From: Chthonomonadaceae bacterium | GTDB taxonomy: Bacteria; Armatimonadota; Chthonomonadetes; Chthonomonadales; Chthonomonadaceae | Direction of reading: 5' to 3' | DNA length: 11,491 nt | Assembly: GCA_025355115.1 (NCBI GenBank) | Contig: JANXLO010000550.1 | Coordinates: 1 to 11,491, forward strand | Part shown: one piece after another, positions 6,590 to 11,491 of the stretch | Position numbering within the stretch: position 1 is the first letter of the stretch | How the letters are laid out: every line of letters begins with the position of its first letter | Position numbers and translations under genes: made by a program | The notes under the pieces: generated by a model | Seen by the model: the letters and a program-made list of their open reading frames with translations, nothing else | Database searches by the model: none | What the model was told of the DNA's origin: nothing

Positions 6590-6860
6590 TCTGTTGGTTA
6601 GAACCGCTCCAGTTTTGCCTCGCGTGAAACTTGAGCTGAGATCCGCCTAGTAGTTGAAGGCCTCGGTGCTGCTTTGCACCCAGACCCTATCGAGCATCGG
6701 GACAGGCACAGGAGACTGTGCCTGTTCTGGCATCTGGCAGCCGTCGCTGAAAAAAAATTTAGGTTCTAGCAGGAATAAGCGGAGTGAGCACATAATAGTC
6801 TATTCGGTAAATGATCGACAGCGTCCCGACAAGAAGACGCACACAAAAGGGGGCATCTAT
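6590..6860 (+). other. 271-nt non-coding leader upstream of pilQ
   Basis: The frame of pilQ stays open upstream to about 6654, but the signal peptide and ribosome binding site place the true start at 6861, leaving this stretch untranslated. It contains a small hairpin GGTGC/GCACC (6665-6669 with 6676-6680) and a strong hairpin at 6700-6727. An A-rich run follows (6750-6757). A CATAAT at 6791-6796 could be a -10 element but has no recognisable -35. No terminator is visible after the preceding gene, so read-through into pilQ is likely. Confidence 0.5.
6700..6727 (+). other. Long perfect hairpin with GAGA (GNRA) tetraloop in the pilQ leader
   Basis: ACAGGCACAG (6702-6711) and CTGTGCCTGT (6716-6725) form ten uninterrupted pairs closed by a GAGA tetraloop (6712-6715), extended by a G-U and a G-C pair. 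There is no following T-run. The GNRA loop suggests an RNA structure, perhaps an mRNA stabiliser or processing barrier between the secretin-N gene and pilQ. Confidence 0.6.
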
Positions 6861-8723
6861 ATGGGCTTGCAACGACAGAAAAGGCGCGCAGCCGGAATGA
6901 TAGTCGCCGGAGCGCTGGGCGCGACGCTGCTGGCTGGCAGCGCCCTGAACGCAAGGGCAGACGATGGTCAGACTCCGAACAGAGGATCGAACGTCCTGGC
7001 GAACACAACCATCGATCTCGATCTGGCTGAATCGCCGCTCCGAGCGGCCATTCGACTTGTGGAGCAGAAGACCGGAATCAACGTACTCGTGCGCGGCGGC
7101 AGCGCCGATTTCGGAAATGTCACTCTCTCCGTCAAGGATAAGTCCATCAGCACCGTCCTTAAGCTCATGGCAGAATCCGCTGGCGCGGACTTCTGGGAGC
7201 AGGACGGAGTTTACTTCTTCGGGCCGAAGGGCAGCGCGCCGAAACCGGCAGCTGAAATTCAGAACCTTCCCGTTCTCCCCAACGACCCCTTCGTGGGTGT
7301 GTCAGCCATCAATGGCAGCAACGGCCCCAAAGAACCCTCCAAAGTGGAGAAGATTCGTCTGCTCTACTCAGATCCTCGAACCATTACGCACTTCTTCGGC
7401 GTCGACAACAACCCGATGGGCATGATGATGGAGATCTTCGTCGCGCAGTCGGTCAATGCGATCCTTGAGAAGCAGAACCCGGGCGCTCATTTCCTCAATC
7501 CTTTCCGCAACGCGGCTGGCGTCAACATCAACACCGGCGAGCGAGTGCGCCAGGGCGGAGCGGTGCCCTCAGCGCCAGTCAACGGCAATGGATTTGAATT
7601 CAATCCGACGATCAATGGCGGCGCAGGCGGTGCAGGCGGCGGCGGAGGCCAGTTCGGCGGGGGCGGAGGCGGCCAATTCGGAGGAGGAGGCGGTCAGTTC
7701 GGCGGCGGCGGAGGCCAGTTCGGCGGCGGACAGGCTGGCGGCGGTCAGTTCGGCGGCGGCCAGGCAGGCGGTGGACAGAACCAAGGCGGACAGAACCAGG
7801 GCGGTCAGGCGACCGGTCTGCTCCCCGACGGCATCACCGGGCTCTACGCGATCACCAACGACGGCTCACTGCTCGTCAAGTACGACAACGCGGCGGCTCT
7901 CAAGCAGCTGCGGGACATTCTGCGTCTTCTGGACGTTAAGCCCCGACAGCTTCAGCTGAAGGCCGAGTTTGTAACCGTCACTCAGAACGACATCAACAAC
8001 TTCGGAATCAACTTCCAGTTCCAGAAGGTCAACCTCATCGGCGGAACCAACACGGGCTTCGCGGGAACGAGCGGACAGGCCTTCCTGCAGTACGCCACCG
8101 GTAACCTCTCCACTCAGCTGAGTTTCGCTCTCAGCACAGGACATGCCAAGCTGGTTGCCTCTCCTATGGCGACCACCCTGAACAACATGCCCGTGACCTT
8201 CCAGATCACCACCCAGGTCCCGGTCTTCACCAACACAGTCACAGCGGCCATCGGCGGTCAGACTATCGTCACCCCGCAGATCGGCACCATTCCGGTCACC
8301 ACAGGCATCAGCATCTTCCCGCGAATCAACGGTGACGACTCCATCTCGCTGTTCGGCTCGGCTGTCTCGACCGCTGTTGGCGCTCCGTTCACCGGGCCCG
8401 ACGGCTCGAGTTTCCCGAACGTCACTCAGCAGAACGCACCGATCCAGCGCATCATCCGCAACGGTGATACGATGGTTATCGCAGGCCTGAACTCCAAGAA
8501 CGATGTCGTCAGCACCTTCAAGGTGCCGCTGCTGGGAGATGTCCCGTTCATCGGCAACCTGTTCCGCTCTCGCAGCATCACCACCAACGACTCGGAACTG
8601 CTGGTCTTCATCACGGCGACCATCCTTCCGGAGCGCATCTCCAACTCTGCCATTGGCGGCGGCGCAGGCCTGACCCCCAGCGGCGGCGGAGGGGCGTTGC
8701 CTCTGCCGGGCGTCACCCCGTAG
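6861..8723 (+). CDS. pilQ: Type IV pilus outer-membrane secretin PilQ
   Basis: PilQ forms the multimeric outer-membrane channel for the pilus. The 620-residue protein has a signal peptide (basic 3-9, hydrophobic 12-27, cleavage likely after ARA near 33) and an STN/N0 domain (about 48-121). The N1-like region begins at about 160 and resumes after an insertion as GLYAITNDGSLLVKYD... with a helix ending LRLLDVKPRQLQLKAEFVTV. The secretin barrel domain covers about 357-592, including the family signature VPLLGDVPFIGNLFRSRS (555-572) and the strand LLVFITATILP (580-590). A Gly/Gln/Phe repeat insertion (253-316) splits the N1 region. I chose the ATG at 6861 because AGGGGG (6848-6853) lies 7 nt upstream and it begins directly with the signal peptide; the open frame further upstream (from a TTG at 6654) lacks both. 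AMIN and multiple N-repeat domains, common in proteobacterial PilQ, are absent. Confidence 0.95.
   Translation: MGLQRQKRRAAGMIVAGALGATLLAGSALNARADDGQTPNRGSNVLANTTIDLDLAESPLRAAIRLVEQKTGINVLVRGGSADFGNVTLSVKDKSISTVLKLMAESAGADFWEQDGVYFFGPKGSAPKPAAEIQNLPVLPNDPFVGVSAINGSNGPKEPSKVEKIRLLYSDPRTITHFFGVDNNPMGMMMEIFVAQSVNAILEKQNPGAHFLNPFRNAAGVNINTGERVRQGGAVPSAPVNGNGFEFNPTINGGAGGAGGGGGQFGGGGGGQFGGGGGQFGGGGGQFGGGQAGGGQFGGGQAGGGQNQGGQNQGGQATGLLPDGITGLYAITNDGSLLVKYDNAAALKQLRDILRLLDVKPRQLQLKAEFVTVTQNDINNFGINFQFQKVNLIGGTNTGFAGTSGQAFLQYATGNLSTQLSFALSTGHAKLVASPMATTLNNMPVTFQITTQVPVFTNTVTAAIGGQTIVTPQIGTIPVTTGISIFPRINGDDSISLFGSAVSTAVGAPFTGPDGSSFPNVTQQNAPIQRIIRNGDTMVIAGLNSKNDVVSTFKVPLLGDVPFIGNLFRSRSITTNDSELLVFITATILPERISNSAIGGGAGLTPSGGGGALPLPGVTP
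7617..7808 (+). repeat. GGGGQF-type tandem repeat insertion in pilQ
   Basis: PilQ residues 253-316 consist of imperfect tandem units GGGGQF (about five), then GGGQAGGGQF/GGGQAGGGQ and NQGGQNQGGQ. At the DNA level this is a degenerate tandem array with recurring cores such as GGCCAGTTCGGCGG. It interrupts the periplasmic N1 domain rather than the barrel. Unit number may vary between strains and is vulnerable to assembly error. Confidence 0.85.
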
Positions 8724-8752
8724 CAGGCGGTTTCGCGAAGACTGCATTGAGC

Positions 8753-8820
8753 AAACGTTCAGCCATCAGCGGCTCTCCTGTCGCGTTTCGCGACAGGAAG
8801 CCTCTCCCGGCTGAACGTTT
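8753..8820 (+). terminator. Nested palindrome after pilQ, probable terminator or REP-like element
   Basis: A perfect 12-bp outer stem (8753-8764 with 8809-8820) encloses an inner stem, CCTGTCGCG/CGCGACAGG (8777-8785 with 8789-8797, TTT loop). The inner stem is extended by GGCT/AGCC (8771-8774 with 8799-8802). The outer arm ends in TTT and is followed by CTTCGTT, a poor but possible U-tract. It begins 29 nt after the pilQ stop. The size and nesting also resemble dispersed intergenic palindromic repeats; only a genome-wide search would tell the two apart. Confidence 0.55.
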
Positions 8821-8871
8821 CTTCGTTCCAACAATCTATGGACGGGCAGTAGCTTTGGGTTCGGCAGCGCG

Positions 8872-8893
8872 CAATTCGTTCAGGACGGAATTG
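8872..8893 (+). promoter_or_regulatory. Hairpin that could mask the aroK ribosome binding site
   Basis: CAATTC (8872-8877) pairs with GAATTG (8888-8893), and after a bulged G the stem continues as GT/AC, closing a 5-nt loop. The only Shine-Dalgarno-like sequence for aroK, AGGACGGA (8882-8889), lies in the loop and right arm. The ATG is 2 nt past the stem. If it forms, it would lower initiation at aroK. Confidence 0.4.
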
Positions 8894-8895
8894 AA

Positions 8896-9438
8896 ATGAA
8901 GGCTGAAGAGAGGCGCAGCATCGCGCTGATCGGGTTCATGGGCGTCGGAAAGACGACGATCGGGCGACGGCTTGCACGGAGACTCGACTACCAGTTCGCG
9001 GACAGCGATGCCGAGATCGTGCGCAGAAAGGGATGCACCGTTTCCCAGCTGTTTTCGGAGCACGGGGAACCTGCTTTTCGGCGTATGGAATCGGAGGCGA
9101 TCGCCGCTCTGGCAGTGCGCTCTGGCCTGGTGATCTCCACGGGCGGCGGTGCAGTGATCGCCCCCGAGAACGCGGCCATTCTCCTTGCGCACTGCCTCAC
9201 GATATGGCTGACCGCATCGCCCGGAGTGGTACTGAAGCGAGTAGGCAACGCCGAGACGCGCCCGCTTTTGGCGAACTCCGGCGATCCGTACACTCATGTC
9301 AGACAGCTTATGAAGCTTCGGGAACCGCAGTATCAGGCGGCGGCTCACTTGCGAGTAGACACGACCGACCGGCGTCCAGAGGCCATCATTGAGGAGATCG
9401 TCGAATGGCTCCGGCAGGAGGAAGGATGGGAGAATTGA
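8896..9438 (+). CDS. aroK: Shikimate kinase AroK
   Basis: This cytosolic enzyme phosphorylates shikimate with ATP to shikimate 3-phosphate, the fifth step of the chorismate pathway. The 180-residue length is typical. Visible motifs: Walker A GFMGVGKTT (13-21); shikimate-binding DSD (36-38) and Arg62 in FRRMESE; the glycine loop STGGGAV (81-87); lid-region Arg122 in TRPLL; and Arg142 in the REPQY motif. All key residues of the family are present. The Shine-Dalgarno is modest (AGGACGGA, 8882-8889) and may be structured. It follows the pilQ-distal palindrome, and its end overlaps the aroB start, matching the pilMNOPQ-aroKB order of other phyla. Confidence 0.96.
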   Translation: MKAEERRSIALIGFMGVGKTTIGRRLARRLDYQFADSDAEIVRRKGCTVSQLFSEHGEPAFRRMESEAIAALAVRSGLVISTGGGAVIAPENAAILLAHCLTIWLTASPGVVLKRVGNAETRPLLANSGDPYTHVRQLMKLREPQYQAAAHLRVDTTDRRPEAIIEEIVEWLRQEEGWEN

Positions 9439-10547
9439 GCGATTTTTGCCTCTCAGTCCCGCTGGGTGAGCGCAGCTACTCACTTCATATCGGCAACGGC
9501 CTGCTGAGTTCGGGGCGGGCGGGCGGGATCATCGCTGGACACGCGCGAGGCGGGAAGGTCTGCATCGTGACGCATCCGGGGCTGCTGCGCAGCTACGCAA
9601 GCCCGTTGGCGTCGTCGCTATCTGAGATGGGCATTGAGGCTGCGATCGTTACGGTACCGGCAGGCGAGCGATCCAAAAATTTGAGCGCCGTGGCCAGGCT
9701 CTACCGTGAATTCATCTTGTTCGGCTTGGATCGAAAAGGACTCGTCGTCTCGGTCGGCGGCGGCGTCGTAGGCGATATGGCCGGGTTTGCCGCGGCGACC
9801 TACCTGCGAGGCATTCGATTCGTGCAGGTGCCTACCACCCTGCTCGCGCAGGTCGATGCGAGCGTGGGAGGCAAAACTGGCGTGGATCTGCCTGAGGGCA
9901 AAAATCTAGTAGGCGCATTCCACCAGCCCTCTGCCGTAATAATCGATCCGGCGACACTGATGACGCTGCCGCTGCGCGAGCTGCGGTCGGGGCTTTCGGA
10001 GGTTATCAAGTATGGTATAATCTACGACAAAGCTTTTTTGAGTTCGGTCGTCACACTGCTACCCGCCCTGATGAGACGGGATGAAGCGGCCCTTACGACT
10101 GTCATCGCCCGCTCGTGTGAGATCAAAGCCGAAGTCGTCGGGCAGGACGAGACCGAGCAGGGACTGCGCGCCATCCTGAATTTTGGGCATACGGTTGGCC
10201 ACGCACTCGAGTCAGTTACAGCCTACAGGCGTTTCAAGCATGGGGAGGCCATTGCTATCGGCATGGTCACAGCCTGCCTGGTCGGCGAGGTGCTCGGCGT
10301 AACTCCTACTTCAGTGCGCGGGGAGCTGTGCGAGGCTCTGGAGCGCGCCCATCTGCCGCAGTCGTTTCCCTTGGACATCGAGGCCGATCTGATTTTGGCG
10401 GCGGCGCAACGGGACAAGAAGACGGAGGCCGGGAGGCTGCAGTTCATCCTCGCAAGGCAGATAGGCGAGGTGTTCCTCAGCCGAAATGTGCCGCCGGAGG
10501 CCGTCCGCGCAGCTATCGAGCGTCATAAGGGGCTCGCCGATGGCTGA
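9405..10547 (+). CDS. aroB: 3-Dehydroquinate synthase AroB
   Basis: AroB converts DAHP to 3-dehydroquinate, the second step of the shikimate pathway, using NAD+ and a divalent metal. Counted from the 9405 start (380 residues), the NAD-binding block is VVSVGGGVVGDMAGF (114-128). The family signature VPTTLLAQVDASVGGKTGVD lies at 142-161. The metal ligands are Glu199 (SEVIKYG), His262 (NFGHTVGHA) and His279 (FKHGEA). All expected catalytic residues are present. The start is ambiguous: ATG 9405 has GAGGAG (9391-9396) at 8 nt, while ATG 9426 has AGGAGG (9416-9421) at only 4 nt and would drop seven residues that look non-conserved. Overlap with aroK is 34 or 13 nt, so translation is probably coupled either way. 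Confidence 0.95.
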   Translation: MAPAGGRMGELSDFCLSVPLGERSYSLHIGNGLLSSGRAGGIIAGHARGGKVCIVTHPGLLRSYASPLASSLSEMGIEAAIVTVPAGERSKNLSAVARLYREFILFGLDRKGLVVSVGGGVVGDMAGFAAATYLRGIRFVQVPTTLLAQVDASVGGKTGVDLPEGKNLVGAFHQPSAVIIDPATLMTLPLRELRSGLSEVIKYGIIYDKAFLSSVVTLLPALMRRDEAALTTVIARSCEIKAEVVGQDETEQGLRAILNFGHTVGHALESVTAYRRFKHGEAIAIGMVTACLVGEVLGVTPTSVRGELCEALERAHLPQSFPLDIEADLILAAAQRDKKTEAGRLQFILARQIGEVFLSRNVPPEAVRAAIERHKGLADG

Positions 10548-10953
10548 AATCGTGAAAGATAAAGAGCCTCTGCCGTACCCTCCAGAAAATGCGGGGGAGA
10601 GCGATTTCGACTCAGATTCGGAGACCATCGATTTTCTGCCAAAAAAGGTCAGCATCGCTTTTATCGTTGCCTGGATCGTTCTTTTCTCAGGCCGATGGCT
10701 GATCGTGCAGGGGCTTCTGGCCGCCGGTCTGCTCGGTCAGGAGCAGACGGATCTGCTGGACGAGAAAGTCCTGACCCCCTGCTATGTGCTGCTATTGAGC
10801 GCTACAATCGTCGTCTTCGTGGTGAGGATCGTTCGAGGTCTACGTCCAGGCGCTGACGAGGCGATGCGGGAGAGAGCGGAGGCGGAAACGGAGTTCGCCC
10901 GTGAGAATGCCAGGCAGTTCGATGCTTCCGCCGAGAGGGGCAAACAGGCGTGA
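10540..10953 (+). CDS. Small membrane protein of unknown function
   Basis: I do not recognise a family. The 137-residue protein has an acidic, Ser/Asp-rich N-terminal region (1-32), a hydrophobic segment at about 37-64 and a second at about 78-98. A charged, helical C-terminus (about 104-137) is rich in Glu, Arg and Ala. This suggests a two-pass inner-membrane protein with both ends in the cytoplasm. I chose ATG 10540 because AAGGGG (10527-10532) lies 7 nt upstream and it gives an 8-nt overlap with aroB; an in-frame ATG at 10486 would add a basic stretch read from inside aroB. The stop overlaps the GTG of the kinase gene by 4 nt, so it is probably co-translated with it. A link to kinase signalling is possible from position only. 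Confidence 0.75.
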   Translation: MAEIVKDKEPLPYPPENAGESDFDSDSETIDFLPKKVSIAFIVAWIVLFSGRWLIVQGLLAAGLLGQEQTDLLDEKVLTPCYVLLLSATIVVFVVRIVRGLRPGADEAMRERAEAETEFARENARQFDASAERGKQA

Positions 10954-11491
10954 TTAACCAGTGGGTCAATCAGCGTTTCGAGGTCGTGGAGAAGGCGGGC
11001 GAGAGCGCCCTTTTCACAGTCTATAAGGCGCGTGAAAAGGGAACAAACCGTGTTGTGGCCGTGAAGTGCGTCACTCCAGCCTACGTCTCGGATGGGATCT
11101 ATGCCACCGCGCTTAAGGGGGGGACGGAGGCGACCGCAGGCCTCGCCCACCCCAATATTGCGGCTTTTCAGGAGTTCGGGATAAGCGAGGAGGGGCAGCC
11201 GTTCGTCGTGACCGAATTCGTTCGCGGCATCAACCTGAAGGAGCGAATCCGCCGAATCGCCCCGTTCACCCTCTCCGTCGCGGTGGACTACGCATGCGCC
11301 ATCGGCGAGGCTCTGATGTATGCCCATTCGGTCGCTCAAGTGCATGGCGACCTCCGCCCTCAGAACATTATCATCACTCCCGAAGGAGCCGTGAAAGTCA
11401 CGGACTTCGGTGTGCAGCGAGCCATCGCCATCTTACCGACAGCCCAGCAGGCGGTTCTGCAGACCTCCGGGCTCTACCACGCCCCTGAGCT
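10950..11491 (+). CDS. Hanks-type Ser/Thr protein kinase-like protein (3' end outside window)
   Basis: The gene starts with GTG in a GTGA overlap with the upstream stop and has GAGAGGGG (10933-10940) 9 nt before it. The 180 codons visible cover most of a kinase domain: VAVK with the ATP-anchoring Lys39; HPNI (67-70); hinge VVTEFVRG (86-93); catalytic loop HGDLRPQN (132-139); metal-binding DFG (152-154); and HAPE (177-180). Several features are off-consensus. The glycine loop is degenerate (KAGESALFTV, 15-24, with one Gly instead of three). The HRD arginine is Gly133. The catalytic-loop lysine is Arg136. The helix-C glutamate is not at the usual spacing before HPN. Asp134, Asn139 and DFG are intact, so activity cannot be excluded. 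Bacterial kinases of this class often carry C-terminal sensory or scaffold regions, which would lie beyond the window. Confidence 0.85.
   Translation, partial: MINQWVNQRFEVVEKAGESALFTVYKAREKGTNRVVAVKCVTPAYVSDGIYATALKGGTEATAGLAHPNIAAFQEFGISEEGQPFVVTEFVRGINLKERIRRIAPFTLSVAVDYACAIGEALMYAHSVAQVHGDLRPQNIIITPEGAVKVTDFGVQRAIAILPTAQQAVLQTSGLYHAPE

Noticed and set aside
6654..6860. A longer pilQ starting at TTG 6654
   Set aside because: The added 69 residues have no signal peptide or conserved pattern and no ribosome binding site. The ATG at 6861 has AGGGGG at good spacing and begins a clear signal peptide.
7640..7800. Regularly repeated DNA in pilQ as a possible CRISPR-like array
   Set aside because: The units are short, in frame, degenerate and without spacers; they encode GGGGQF protein repeats.
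7866..8747. A 293-codon minus-strand open frame opposite the PilQ barrel domain
   Set aside because: It is rich in Arg, Asp and Gly with no recognisable fold or start signal, and lies opposite the conserved secretin signature. It is a shadow of pilQ.
8872..8893. The aroK-proximal inverted repeat as an operator
   Set aside because: The half-sites are only 6 bp, no promoter overlaps it and no regulator gene is nearby. An RNA hairpin over the ribosome binding site fits better.
10486..10539. An upstream ATG for the small membrane protein
   Set aside because: It would overlap aroB by 62 nt and adds a basic stretch with no support, while ATG 10540 has AAGGGG at 7-nt spacing.

Overview
This looks like a chromosomal segment from a GC-rich, diderm (outer-membrane) bacterium. 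Every gene I can support is on the + strand. The core is a type IV pilus assembly operon, pilM-pilN-pilO-pilP-like-pilQ, followed by the shikimate genes aroK and aroB. That order (pilMNOPQ-aroKB) is known from Gammaproteobacteria, including the E. coli hofMNOPQ-aroKB relics, and related arrangements occur in Deinococcus-Thermus. The proteins here do not read as proteobacterial. The glycine-rich low-complexity insertions, the Tat-exported ferritin-like protein and the Hanks-type kinase suggest a deep-branching environmental lineage such as Armatimonadota. That placement is an inference of moderate to low confidence.

Layout. Positions 1-786 hold the 3' part of a Tat-exported ferritin-like protein, ended by a clear rho-independent terminator (809-842). 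A near-consensus sigma-70 promoter (991-1019) and a leader of about 150 nt precede pilM (1179-2723), pilN (2805-3728), pilO (3738-4556) and a pilP-like gene (4607-5485). A weak terminator-like hairpin (5499-5530) and a 402-nt non-coding, structured gap follow. Next comes a small gene (5888-6589) encoding what looks like only the N0/N1 front half of a secretin plus a poly-glycine tail. A 271-nt gap with a perfect 10-bp hairpin leads to the full secretin pilQ (6861-8723). A nested palindrome (8753-8820) separates the pilus block from aroK (8896-9438) and aroB (9405 or 9426 to 10547). Overlapping aroB is a small two-helix membrane protein of unknown function (10540-10953), which in turn overlaps a GTG-started Ser/Thr kinase-like gene (10950 to the window edge).

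How the genes work together. PilM is a cytoplasmic actin-like ATPase that should grip the N-terminal RINLLP peptide of PilN. PilN and PilO are single-pass inner-membrane proteins with periplasmic folds. PilP links them to the periplasmic N domains of the outer-membrane secretin PilQ. AroK and AroB are cytosolic shikimate enzymes that share the locus by conserved synteny.

The most unusual features are (i) the extra, freestanding secretin-N-domain protein between pilP and pilQ, and (ii) the insertion of Gly/Pro-rich low-complexity sequence into every one of the six pilus-assembly proteins, including a stretch of about 145 residues inside the ATPase fold of PilM. No RNA genes, CRISPR arrays, insertion sequences or phage genes were seen.
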